Part shown: piece after piece, positions 44,234 through 55,330 of the stretch
Position numbering within the stretch: position 1 is the stretch's first letter
How the letters are laid out: each line of letters begins with the position of its first letter
Assembly (NCBI GenBank): GCA_031772625.1
Contig: CM062820.1
Span: forward strand, 85,852,069-85,916,068
Direction: 5' to 3'
Origin: Pinus tabuliformis
Lineage: Eukaryota > Streptophyta > Pinopsida > Pinales > Pinaceae
DNA length: 64,000 bases
Program-made: the position numbers and the translations under genes
The notes under the pieces: model-generated
Told to the model about the DNA's origin: nothing
The model's database searches: none
Seen by the model: only the letters and a program-made list of their open reading frames with translations

Positions 44234-44555
44234 TGGTTGTGAATCCAAGGATTTGAAAGCAATGATCGCAGGTAATAGCTTGTCCATGCTCTATGAAAGA
44301 ATGAAAGGTAATTCAGTTAACGTGCAAGAATTGTTGGATGGAATACAAAGTTCATTGGCCGATGTGATTAGGAGTTGTATGTTTAAAATGGGAGAGATTA
44401 TAGTGACTGAGAGCAGGTCGTGGGCAGAGGCGTTCATGGAAGAAAAATTATGGGACGCCTTCTACGAAGCGGGAAGGGCCAAGGGAGTAACTCAACAGCT
44501 GCGAGTCCCGGGGATTAGATTTGGAAGGGAACTTGAAAAGAAACACTCATTTTAA
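44234..44555 (+). CDS. 3' part of the split membrane-protein gene
   Basis: Continues the host frame after GO2 with GCESKDLKAMIAGNSLSMLYERM and ends RFGRELEKKHSF plus stop, 107 codons. The region is soluble and helical (NVQELLDGIQSSLADVIRS, ESRSWAEAFMEEKLWDAFYEAGRAKG). No break is seen. Unless the 6-kb insertion is removed by splicing, this part cannot be joined to the N-terminal part in the product. Decayed copies of the same stretch lie at 45408, 45875 and, inverted, 47345. Confidence 0.75.
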
Positions 44556-45407
44556 CCGGCAAATGTTGAGAAACAAAATTATTCCCAAATTAGTTGTTTA
44601 GATTAAAGCATCGCTCCCAACTTCTTGTTGGAAATTGTAATTACTTTTATGAACTGAGCGGTTGACTTGAATCAAGTAGAGCCAATATTAGAAGTTTAAG
44701 TTTATTTTATATTTGGAAAAATTAAATTTAGAAAGTGTGTATGTTTTGAGAGTTAAAAAATATAAATATTTTATTATGGGTTTATTGTAATCAAGCTAAG
44801 TTTGTGTGATTAATATAATAACAATACTTGTTTTTTGTGTGGGTCAATTTTGTGTTTTTCTTTTTCTATATTTTTATCACTTGTTATATCATTCTCAAAA
44901 GGTGTAATTCTATGGTGTCTATGGATGAAAAGCTACTATTGTGGAACCAAAAACTAAGCTCTCATTTCTTAATCCTATAATGTTTTTGGTTGATATCATG
45001 AGCTATGTTACCAAATTAGTTGTGTTTCTAAATGGTGAAGTTTTCAATTTTTTTTTTTTCTTTTTCCTTTTTCCCTTGATTTGGTGTATGGGAATTTGAA
45101 CTTTCAATCTCATTGTTTATATAATATTTCATATCATGGCAATCAATTACATTGCAATCACTAATTGAGTTACTTTTGTGGGTATATTCTTCAACTATTT
45201 TAATTTGAATTCCAAACATTGGTTTACATGATGTGTTGTATGAATGCTAAAAGAACGTTATAACTAGTTGTAGAGATTGTGATTTTAATATTTGTATTTT
45301 TTCTTTGTGCTTTGTACATTGAGATTGAAGTTTGTTTTACTATGTTAATGGGTCTTAACTGAAAAAATGATGGGACATTTACTTTGTTAATGGGTCTTAA
45401 GTGGTTA
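44556..45407 (+). repeat. gene 3' flank, duplicated segment copy 1
   Basis: The first 50 bp after the stop (AATTATTCCCAAATTAG, GCATCGCTCCCAAC) and the stretch 44880-45240 recur at 46500-46935 in the same order, at about 80-85%. The segment between them is AT-rich and has no gene. This shows that the gene's end and its flank were duplicated together. Confidence 0.8.
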
Positions 45408-45775
45408 GGCCTGGTTCTCCCCATTAACAACTTCCAAGCTAGAAGTGTCTAAGCATCCAAAAGTTCCCTCCAAGGCCTGATAGACAAAGGAAAGCAAACA
45501 ACATATACTGGTTATGAATCCAAGAATTGGAAAGAAATAATCGCAGGTAATAGCTTGTACATGCTCTGTGAAAGAATGAAAGCTTATTCGGTTAACATGG
45601 AAGAACCATGGGAATACAAAGTTCATTGCTCAATGTGATTAATTAGGAGTTCTATGTTTAGAATGTGAGAGAGTATAGTGGTTGAGTGCAGGTTGTGGGA
45701 AAAGGCATTCATGGAAGAGAAATTATGGGATGCCTTCTATGAAGCAGGAAGGGCCAAGGGAGTAACTCAATTGAA
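45408..45775 (+). pseudogene. decayed copy A of the membrane-protein gene, C-terminal part
   Basis: Corresponds to the parent gene from GLDLPINNFQAR to AKGVTQQ, that is both sides of the GO2 insertion site. At the site it reads CATATACTGGTTATG without an insert, so it shows the empty state. Stops and small indels break the frame several times (for example in the part matching ARTVEAAKSALQ). Confidence 0.85.
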
Positions 45776-45874
45776 TGAAAATGAAATGAAATTAAATAGA
45801 CTAAATGTCAAAAGTAATAGTTCTACATTGTAATCAATATTTTCCATAGAAAAACATCCTCATGTGTCCGATAT
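45776..45874. other. short AT-rich spacer between gene copies
   Basis: Nothing recognised. Confidence 0.4.
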
Positions 45875-46500
45875 GCGCAAGTTGCGAAGCATGAAAAATT
45901 GTAGACCTACTGGAGAATTCTAATCTTGAAGTCAGACTGCTGAATAAGCTAAAAAATTATTCCATGGTTTGAAATAATCTTGCAAGTGGTTGGGCTTGGT
46001 TCTCCCTATTAATGACTTCAAAGCTAGCTAGAACTATTGAAGTGGCGAAAAGTGCCCTCTAGGGGATCACAAATAAAGGACTGCTAAAGTGACCAAAAGT
46101 TCCCTCTAGGGGATTGCAAACAAAGGACTATTGAAGTGGCCAAAAGTTCCCTCTAGGGGATCGCAAACAAAGGAAACCAAACGATAAATATTGGTTATGC
46201 ATCCAAGAATTGGAAGGTGGTAATCATAAGGAATAGCTTGTACATGCTCTGTGAAAGAATGATAGGTCATTCAGTTAATGTGGAAGAACTGTTGGATGGA
46301 ATACAAAGTTCATTGGCTGATGTGAAAGAGTTGTATGTTTAGAATGGGAGAGATTATAGTGATTGACTGCAGGTTGTGGGCGTAGGGATTCATGGAGGAG
46401 ATATTATGGGATACCTCATATGAAGTGGGAAGGACGAGGGATCAAGTCAACTGTGAGTCCTAGGGATTAAATTTGGAAGGAAACTTGAAAAGCTACATTT
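45875..46500 (+). pseudogene. decayed copy B of the membrane-protein gene, C-terminal part
   Basis: Matches the parent from the SEAWKIIDLV region to the end of the gene and on into its 3' flank. A 47-bp coding segment is present three times in tandem (46034-46174), which shifts the frame because 47 is not a multiple of three. The site that carries GO2 in the parent is empty here (AAATATTGGTTATG). Several other frame breaks are present. Confidence 0.85.
46034..46174 (+). repeat. 47-bp tandem repeat, three units, inside copy B
   Basis: Units 46034-46080, 46081-46127 and 46128-46174 follow one another without a gap. Each covers the codons for TVEAAKSALQGLADKG of the parent gene. Units 2 and 3 are more alike in their second halves (AAAAGTTCCCTCTAGGGGAT). 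Confidence 0.95.
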
Positions 46501-46935
46501 ATTTTAACCAGCACAAGTTCACAAACAAAATAATTCCCAAATTAGCCAACACTAGGGTCTAGATTAAAGCGTCACTCCCAACTTGTTACATCATCCTCAA
46601 AAAGTGTAATCATATGGTGTCTATGGGATGAAAAGAAAACTACTATTGTAGAATCAACAACCAAGCCCTCATTTGAATTTTCTTCATCCTATAATATTTT
46701 TGGTTGATATAATGAGGAATGAGGTTAATTTACCAAATTATTATGTCTTCAATTTTTTCCTCTTTTTTTAGTTTGAACCACAGGGATTTGAACTTTGAAT
46801 CTTATTGTTTATATAATACTTTATATCATGGCAATCATTAATTGAGTTGTCTTGTGGGATAACTCTTCCCCTTTTGTAATTTGAATTTTAAACATTAGTT
46901 TACATGATGTGTTGTGTGAGTACTAAAAGAACATT
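46501..46935 (+). repeat. gene 3' flank, duplicated segment copy 2
   Basis: Matches pieces of 44556-45240 in the same order, with the 280-bp AT-rich middle missing. Shared words include ATAATTCCCAAATTAG, ATATGGTGTCTATGG and TTTACATGATGTGTTGT. Confidence 0.8.
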
Positions 46936-47344
46936 ATAACAAGATGTAGATATCATGATTTTAATATTTGTAATTTTTCATCCACTCACTATTAGTTCAC
47001 AGTTGTTGCAAATTCAAAATCCCAAATATTTGATTTGTACCAATTTTAAAAAATTATATTGCAATATAGTTAAGGTATTAGGTTCCATTGTAGACTATGA
47101 TGTTAATTATGGACTTTCTACATATGGTTTTTCTAGTGAACCAATAATTTGTTGTAGCTCAATATTGCAGAACCAAAAATTAATTTTTTTGGGAGAAAAT
47201 TTGAGCCAACAATCAAAATTAAAAGAAAGGTAATTTTGATAATGTTATGGACTTGGTTTGATCAATTACCTCCTTTAATGTGAATTGTGGTGTTTATAAT
47301 TTCCAAAAAAAAAAAAAAAAATACGAGCAAAAAATAAAAGGAGT
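46936..47344. other. AT-rich spacer
   Basis: An A-run lies at 47306-47322. No gene is supported. Confidence 0.45.
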
Positions 47345-47905
47345 TTGATTACCTTTCATTACTGCCTACGGATTCCTAAATTCATAGCTAGTATTTGTTG
47401 TTTTCTTTCCTTTGTTCGCAAGCCCCTAGGAGGAACTTCTGGCCTCTTCGATAATTCTATCTTGGAAATTGTTGATGTGGAGAAGCAGGCCCAACCACTT
47501 TCATTATTCCTTTAAACTATGGAATATTTTTTCAGCTTACTTATTCACTTGTACAGCTTCAGAATTAGAATTTTCCACTAGGTCTGCAATTTTCCATGCT
47601 TCGTAGCATGCTCGTATGTAGTTATTATTGGTATCAGTGGAAGGACCCACTAGAGCCTTGATAAAATTAAGACAGGTGAGCGAGGTAAAAAATACCAACA
47701 ATTGAAGAATAAGAGCTTCAAGGATGAAAGAGTCCCGCAAAATCCAATAGGTTTTATTTGTCTTTGACATCCATGTGTCTAGCAATAGTAGTATACATGC
47801 TATGCGAAATGACAAGCTCAACAGACTCATTGTATTGGATAGGCACAAGAGGTTAATGTAGAAATATACCTCATAATTTCACTAATCATGAAATGATTCA
47901 CCTTG
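47345..47905 (-). pseudogene. decayed inverted copy C of the membrane-protein gene, internal deletion
   Basis: The minus strand starts with the same start context as the parent (CATTTCATGATTAGTGAAATTATG), reads through WMSKTNKTYWILRDS and LILQLLVFF, then jumps to VGPSTDTNNNYIRACYEAWKIADLV and on to the part beyond the GO2 site (ACAAATACTAGCTATGAAT, empty). About 1.4 kb of the middle, including most membrane segments, is missing. Small frame breaks occur after the join. There is no poly-A tail that would mark it as a processed copy. Confidence 0.85.
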
Positions 47906-48364
47906 TTAATGCAAAGATCAAAGTAGGGTGTGACATTACTCCTTATATGTGGCAAAGATATTTAACAATTCAAGGAGGATATTTCTTTGTATCTTTTCCT
48001 CACGGGAGGATGTTTTGTATGGTAAATATTAAGTATCATGTATGTGACTTTATTTTCATACAGTCACATATAGGAGGATATTTTTTATAGAAAATATTAA
48101 GTACCATGTAGTAATATTACTTTGACATTTTATCTATTAAATGTTACTTCTTTTCAATCTAAATGATAAAATGTAAAGATAATGAACCAACCATTGACTT
48201 ACTGTAAAATGCTTAATATTTACCGTTTCTTACTACCTTCCAAACCTCCTTTCCTCACCTTTTTAAAATTTCCCTTGATGTGTTCCGCACCTTTTTAAGA
48301 GTTGCCTTGATGTGATTTGTCCTTTGTTGAGGTTTTTCAAATTCTAAATACCATATGTACATGA
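47906..48364. other. spacer with a short doubled motif
   Basis: GGAGGATATTT...TATTAAGTA-C-ATGTA occurs twice between 47970 and 48110. No gene. Confidence 0.45.
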
Positions 48365-48580
48365 TAGGGTGTTTGTCAACCACCACCTAAAATTTCTTTT
48401 GTCACCTTTGCAACAGTTTATGTGATGTTTAACTCATTTTTTTATTATGTTTGATTTCTAGATACCCAAAAAGTCATAGGAAAGAAATTTCGGTGAAATT
48501 TGTGTGATAACAATATTTCGATTTGTTACCCCAAATGGAGTATCTAGCATGATCTTCCCACACAATTTTGTCATCGATCA
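48365..48580 (-). repeat. dispersed repeat, copy 3 (inverted)
   Basis: Reverse complement of the repeat at 29534-29725: it shares GTAACAAATCGAAATATTG, TTTCACCGAAATTTCTTTC, GAGTTAAAC and GGTGGTGGTTGACAAAC in the same order at about 75-80%. Its length shows that the family extends beyond the 72 bp seen at 21726. Confidence 0.75.
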
Positions 48581-50787
48581 ATGACCAACGAGTGTTCCTC
48601 CTCGAGATGCCTGAGAACGTGGTGTGGAAATTGTGTGATTCCATAACATGCAGATGCTTTGGTACATAAGTGGGAAATTTCAAATCATTATGGACTTAAC
48701 TATTGCTTCCATCCACCTTGGAGCATGATTTTAAATTGTCCTTTTTACTCATTTAGTCAGTATTTCTATGGCCATGAAATCCCATATAAGAATTACTGAT
48801 ATGGCGATGAAAGGAAGAATTCATGGTTATAACAATTTTGGTTTCTCACCTTGTTGATAAAGTGCCTCAACCCTCTCTATAATTTGGTTTTTATAGTCAG
48901 CTTAAATTTGTCTATTAGTGTATGTACTCTCAATCTAAGATTTATTGCTGGCCTATAGTTAGATTTTCTCTACCCTAGGATGTTATATCTCCTTCCCTAG
49001 CAAGTTCATGTTATCAATCTATTACTTCCATAAGCTTCCTTAGTCGACTCTTTGTTGAGAAATTCCCTAACAAAATTTCTCCCACATCTTCTCTATCGTT
49101 CCTTCCCTTCCTTCACACATGTCTTTGTCACTATGCTTTACACTACTATTGGTCATGATCATTGGGGATGTCGAGCATGTTTTAGCCATCCTTTCTCATG
49201 GACCCAACATGGTACAAAGGCCTATATTGCCCTTTACTGAGAGCTCATCATTTTAGAAGCTCGAGACGAGATCAATGTTGTTGAGGACAAAGCTTGCGTG
49301 GAGAAGAGATACATTTACAATGAATATATAGAGGAATAGATGGGGAATTTGATCTCAAGTGCATGTAACACTCATGGGATAAATACCAAATCTTTAAACA
49401 CATTGGACCTTTATTGGAATATAAATACAATCATGGGAAAAAGTGCTTGTGTAAAGGCGTGAACCACAATAGGAAATTATTCTATGTTTCAACACCATCC
49501 CACTATAGATAAAAAAAAAAAGGGACCACATGGTCACCCTTATACCAAGGAAAATAATTGATTTAGATTTTCTAATAAAAAATGAGGATGATGAAAATTG
49601 TGAAGCATTTCGAGTTGAAGCTTCTCGAGCATAACATACACAAGTTTATGTATTTTAATTCTATGTGTCTCTCTCTTCTTCTTTTTTAGATGTAGAGGAA
49701 TTGATAATTCATCAAGATTACTTAGGTGAAGCCTAGGTTCAAATCCTATTAGTTGCGACTATAACATCTAGGCTAGTGCCAATAGCCCACAAGATAACAC
49801 ATAGCTGGAAACTTATTTCACCAATCAATTTCACTAAATTCTTTATTGAATTTTCATTTCCCTTAAATTCTTCATTAGTTGCACATGATCATTTCCATAC
49901 ACATTCATTGTGCTCTCCATGTGTAGCTAATGTCATGAACTCAAACTATACATGGTTCACCTAGCTTATACCACATGTTCTTGTATAGTGTTTAGTGCTT
50001 CCACACATATCTCATCATAAATGCTTCTTGCATGCATGTTCCTAGCACAATATTTTACAATCCTAAAGTAAACAACATATTGTGTTCTTATTTCTCTTCA
50101 TATCATGCTACTCATAGTTCACTTGTATGCCATACTCATAGACTTATTTGTTTCGACAATGCTTCTACATTACATCGATGTGTAATTTTTTCTTAGTGAC
50201 AATATCTTAGCTCTCTACCATTCTAGTGGTGCTACTCTTGGTTCTGTACTTTGGTGTCGTAGTAGTTCCTGTTGGGTTTTTCATGTACATAAGCCCTTTA
50301 AAACTCAGTTCTATAGCAGATGGTAACAATAGGAACACCACTATTCTTTTCCCTAATTTTTTTTATATGACCCATTTCATATCATTTGCAGGAGGAACTA
50401 AGAAATGAAACATCCAAACATGATTTTGAAAGAGGAAATTGGAATTTAGAGTAAGGCATAACAATGATATAAATCACTCCATTCTCTTTTTTTCCTTCTA
50501 TAAGTGTGATTCCTTACTCTAACCACTATCTATATAAAATAGTGAATTAATGTGTCAAAGTAAAGATTTGTGAGTGCCATTTGATTATAATTGAAATTGA
50601 CAATATGCAACAAAAAAAATTGAATATTCCCTTCAAAGTTATAATATTCCACATTATTAAATAAGTTTTTAAAATTTTATAAAATAAGACTCTTTCTTCT
50701 AATTAATATTCCACATTATTAAATAGATTTTTTAAAATTTATGATTTTTTTAATAAGATTGTAATATTATTTCCTGTTAAAAATGTA
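48581..50787. other. long spacer, no gene recognised
   Basis: AT-rich with only short chance frames. I see no element ends, RNA gene or conserved protein stretch. Confidence 0.45.
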
Positions 50788-51061
50788 TGTTATGCAACTA
50801 GCTCAGAAAACAGAAGAAAAGATAGATCAACAACTTGAGAAATAGCCTCTTCAAGGGGGACACATCATTTACATCACATAAATGAACAACCCTTGGATGA
50901 TAAAAATGATAAGGCCCCCTTGGTATATATAGGAGTCTAAGGGGTGACAATATAATCAAAGCCTACCTAACAATAATAATGTAAGGGCACAACAATAACA
51001 ATAGGAGGCTACATTAACAATGAAAATAAGGGGGCTACACTAATATTATAGGGACCTAACA
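50788..51061 (-). repeat. candidate 3' LTR of a fossil chromovirus
   Basis: In minus orientation the stretch runs from TGTTAGGTCCC (51061) to GCATAACA (50788), with TATATATACCAAGG near 50930 as a possible TATA element. A purine tract GGAGAGGGGC lies directly before it in sense orientation. The element's interior follows at higher coordinates. No matching 5' LTR was found. Confidence 0.5.
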
Positions 51062-51328
51062 TGCCCCTCTCCAAAAAAGTGCTATCAACAACACTTGAGT
51101 AGTTCTAGATGGTTATGTATAAAATTCTCATCCTCCCATGTGGAATCTTCAGCGGGTAAGTTCTTCCACTTAATGAGATACCCTAAAACTTATCGATTTC
51201 GTAGTTGTAAAGTTCTTGTTTGTGTGACTACTTCAAGCTCCAATGTGATTTTTCCTTCTTCGTCAAGTTTTGGAAATATTTTTTGAACTGGGAGCTTGTC
51301 ACCAGTAACCTTCTTTAAGCATGAAACA
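51062..51328 (-). mobile_element. fossil Ty3/Gypsy chromovirus, 3' part with chromodomain
   Basis: The minus strand encodes a chromodomain (YLIKWKNLPAEDSTWEDENF at about 51110-51180) at the end of an integrase, the mark of chromoviruses. The GO3 insertion separates this part from the preceding integrase end at 61432-61740; AAACA flanks GO3 on both sides. The element is old and broken many times. Confidence 0.85.
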
Positions 51329-52800
51329 TGTGATAGCCTAGATCTACCTCAGGCTGAGAAAGGCAAGTCTAGGGTAACATCAAACCATGCTTAACCTGGT
51401 ACCTAGCCCTACCAGGTCAGAAGAGGGCTCTCTCCTTGTCAATCTTAAAGAAAATATAACAATTAAGGCTTGAGATGACTGATATGAATACTAATTTTAG
51501 GCTAGGTATATGCTCAGAGGAATTTGATTGATTTTAATGGTTGGTTGCTCGATCAAATGAGGAAGGCAGCTTTGGGTCCGGGAAATCAACTCAGATTTGC
51601 AGAGGTTTCTATGGGGCGAGGTAGGCAAGTGTTTTAGAACTTTGAAATGAATGTGATGGTAAGTCTAAAGACTGGTGAGGAGTTGGAGAGGGCATGCAAG
51701 GCTCATGAGTCCTCTTCAAACAGCAAAAAACATTTAAAACTAAATAAACCCCAAGGCAGAGCACTGAAACACCAATGGATTCCACCTTTTAAACTTAATT
51801 CATTTACTTATGTAGAAAGAGAGAGATGATGGCACACATAAACATAAGATAAACTGAATAACTGAGAAGAAAACAATGCTAATTCACATTACCAAAAAAA
51901 TCCCACAAAATGCTGCAAAACCCTGCTTTATTTCCTTGCCAAACTGCAGAAGTGATGTACAAAATAGCTCAATGCATCCACAAGAGTCCAACCTTTACAA
52001 ATGACTAAGAAAGTACATAATATAGGCTTCAAACCACCTATGCTAGCCATCAAGAGTTGAATCCATGAGCCAAGGAGCTGTTTCAACAACATCTAAACTA
52101 GGAACTAGAAAATAGGCAGTGTAACAGCTTACCTCTAAAACTATGGAAACTGATTCATTCAACCTCAAACCACCTCTAACTGATGTATCTACCCTCTCAA
52201 GTCATTTTTCATCATATTTACATCATATTACATCATTTACCATCACAAATTTACCAAGGAGAAGAGAAAAAGTCAACTAATAGTCAAACTGGGTGAAATT
52301 TTTAGTTGTTGGGCAAAATTGGCAAAAAATTGCCTGAAGCACAGCGCCCTGAGCCTGACGCGTAGTGCTTTTTGTAGGCCACTTTTGGAAGGCTTCCCGA
52401 AGTCCAAATCAGGTGCAGGATAGCTCGTTGGAAAGCCCTGCCTGTCTAGTTTCTGGAACACTTTGAATTTTCTGATTTGGAGGTCATTTTCCCCCTCAAA
52501 AGTGGATTCTCCCAAGACTGGTTCCTGTGTGTCCAAAAAGTGGCAGAGAGGGCATTTTTTGAGTGTTTTTTGCCCTTTTGGTGGCCCAGATCTCATCCAA
52601 ATTTTATGAAACTTTCTGGGTTTCATTTTTTTTCCATGAGGAATCCAAAAATGCAAGCCATTTTGCAAAATACTGAGCCAACTCAATAAGCAGCGCCGGT
52701 GGCACTGCACATCAGCTGAAAATTCCTGTGTTGCCTAATTCAAAAAATCAAAATTTACAAAATTTTTCCAAAATCTGCCCAGTTTTGGCTCAAATGTACT

Positions 52801-53289
52801 TCATTGGTTACTTTGTTGGGCAAGTGTAACATCAGCCATGATCTCAAGTTTGTCACCCCTCTTTTTGCTTCTTAAGGCCCTCCTTAATCTTGCCTTAAGG
52901 TGCTTGATCCTCTTGTTGCATATTCTATTCCGGATCAAATAATGATGTGCCATATGCCTTAGCATCTTGTTGTCTCTGTTGGCTTTCTTTAGAAGACCCT
53001 CAAGCTGGATATTTACCCTCTCAAGCCATATTTCTCTCTCATTAACCACTTCTTGTTCAACTGGAGTCAAGGGAACCAGATGCTTCTCTACCATTTCACA
53101 AAAATCAAAACATGACTGATGTCTGAAACATGTGATGGCTAATGGGCAAGCAAGAAGTTCACTCATGCTGATAGGTTCCTCCCTGATAATTTTTCCACCT
53201 TTGTGAGGCTTCCTTTGCTGCAAATTTCTTTCTCTTGAGCTATCACTAAGCGTGTCCTTTTCAAAATCATACTCACTGCTTCTTTCCAT
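52801..53289 (-). CDS. open reading frame inside the GO3 LTR, unknown basic protein
   Basis: 162 residues from ATG 53289 (MERSSEYDFEKDTLSDSS). An acidic, serine-rich start is followed by a basic patch, a cysteine pair region (ITCFRHQSCFDFCEMVEKH), then a helical, very basic C-terminal half (KRIKHLKARLRRALRSKKRG) that looks like a coiled coil or an RNA/nuclear-localisation-type arginine-rich region. It runs in the same direction as the GO3 Gag. The other LTR carries the same region in decayed form. I know of no match. A protein coded in an LTR is unusual; an exon captured by the element is one alternative. Confidence 0.5.
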   Translation of the reverse strand: MERSSEYDFEKDTLSDSSRERNLQQRKPHKGGKIIREEPISMSELLACPLAITCFRHQSCFDFCEMVEKHLVPLTPVEQEVVNEREIWLERVNIQLEGLLKKANRDNKMLRHMAHHYLIRNRICNKRIKHLKARLRRALRSKKRGDKLEIMADVTLAQQSNQ

Positions 53290-53757
53290 TATGCTTGTCT
53301 TAATGATGTAATGTGATGATGGTATAGTGAACAATGACAATGGGTGGGGACAAAGAAGATGAGTATGAAGAGATTTTGCAAATGTGAAATGGAGTAGGGG
53401 AATGAAGGGATAGGTTTTGGGAAATTAGGGTTTTGTGAAGGGACTTAGGGTTTGATGAAGGGAATGAGTTGTCTTAGGGGAGTGGGATATGGAAAATGTG
53501 ATTAATGGATTGATTTAGGGCAATGTAAGATAGAAAAGGGGAAAATGATGTTGGTTTTGCTTATGGAGTGAAAGTTGTACAATGAAATGGAAAATGATGA
53601 AGTCAAGCTAGGGTTTGATTTTCAAAATGAAAAACTCATGAAGAACACATGTAGAAGATCAAATTCAGCTCAAGAACAATTATAACTTACTTCTAGAATA
53701 GAAATGCAGTGTTTTGAGGGTTATTGAGTGATTTGGAACGTTTTGGCAACTTCTGGA

Positions 53758-53890
53758 CTGATGCGCAGTGCACTGGGCCCAATGCGCAGCACCTGCCTGA
53801 TGTGCAGCGCCTGTGTAATTTAACATTGGCAAAAACTGTCTGATGCGCAGCGCCAACCCTCTCATGCATAGCGCCTCCCTGATGCGCAAC
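53758..53890 (-). repeat. TGATGCGCAGCGCC cluster in left GO3 LTR
   Basis: Six or so degenerate copies of CTGATGCGCAGCGCC within 133 bp, with two more at about 52335-52370. Spacing is irregular (15-60 bp). Confidence 0.85.
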
Positions 53891-55330
53891 ATATTTTTGC
53901 AAACGATTTTTGAAGGCCTTCCCGGTGTCCAAATTAGGTGTGTGATAGCGCGTTGGAAAGCTTATTGAGTCTAATTTCCAACACAACTTGAATTTTTCAA
54001 TTTGGAGTTCATTTGCCCTGTCAAAAATCAAATCTCCCTAGACTGGTCAAAATGTGCAAAATGAGACTGACTAAATGCAGAGTGTTGTTGCAGTCAACTT
54101 TTGAAAGTCTTCCTCAACTCCAAATTGAGCTCATGATAACTCATTAGAAATATCTCTCTGTCTAGATATCATTTGACTCATCAAGAAAGTCATTTGAACA
54201 TCCTAGCTAGGTGAAATCTTGATTTTCCCAAGGTCACTCCAGAAGTGCATCAATCCTCCTAAGGCCAATGATGTTTTCGACATTTCTCCCAAACCATGAA
54301 ACTGGTTTAAAACATGAAAGAGATTTTTCTTCTTGTGTCAATTATGGAAAAAAACCTCTCTGAATTTTGTCAAATTCATCTTTTCTTGCTCAGAAACATA
54401 GTTTGAAGAAAACTTATCCCGATGTGTGGAACAAGGGATTTGTGGAAATGAAGGGAAACGAAGGGGATAAGGGGTTTCTAAATTATTGAGAAAATTTCAG
54501 GGAGTAGGTAGAGATGTTAGGAATTAGGGGAAAGTGTAATTTCAAATATTGAGTGAGGGGAAGGGGTCCAAAAGGGAAAAACACAGGCCTAGCCTAGAAA
54601 ATTGTCAAATTGTAGCAATAAACTAGGGTTTGTGGGAAAATGATGAATTTGAGGGATATGAGTTATGGGAAGCATTTAAGAAGGTATATTAAGGATAGGG
54701 GAAGGTGTATGAACATCAGGACACATGTTTTGTTGATGATTTGACCATCCAAGAAAAATTACCTTCAAAACCCTAGGAGAGGGAAATGAGGCTTACCCAA
54801 GTACAACTGAAGCACGAACAAGGTGTAAAATGACCCATTGGAACCTGAAATGATGATGACAAATATTTGAATGATGGTACACTAAGCTGAATGGTGACAT
54901 GGACCAATACTTGGAAGACTTTGGAAGGAGTGAAAACAACCCTAGACCTAATACCTAGTGACCAAATTTTACTTGAAGACTCACTGAAATGACAAAAATT
55001 GACTTTGACACCCTGTAATCACTTTGTAAGAGGATGTTTGATCACTGGAGGAAGGTTGTGAAGACTAACTCTAACATTGGCTCCAATGGGGATGGTAGCT
55101 GCTTGGAGGTGCCAAGAACACCGTAGACCAAGTAGCCTTATCCATTGGGCAAGGAGTCAAAAACACAAACTAAAATGCTTGACCGAATACTGATAACTCA
55201 AATACACAAACTGACTCTTACTCAACTAAAAATTGACTCAATACTAAAACATAACTGATAGAATAGAAACTATACTCAAAATGGAGGTTATTCAATAAAA
55301 TCTACTCTAACTGTTCCAGTCATCACCTAA

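Larger units (their letters stand above)
51329..55076 (-). repeat. GO3 LTR, left copy (3' LTR in sense)
   Basis: Aligns along its whole length with 57687-61431. It contains an open reading frame (52801-53289, minus) and a cluster of TGATGCGCAGCGCC words (53758-53890). Confidence 0.93.

Noticed and set aside
51095-51286. Plus-strand open frame over the chromodomain
   Set aside because: It is the antisense shadow of a recognised minus-strand chromodomain.
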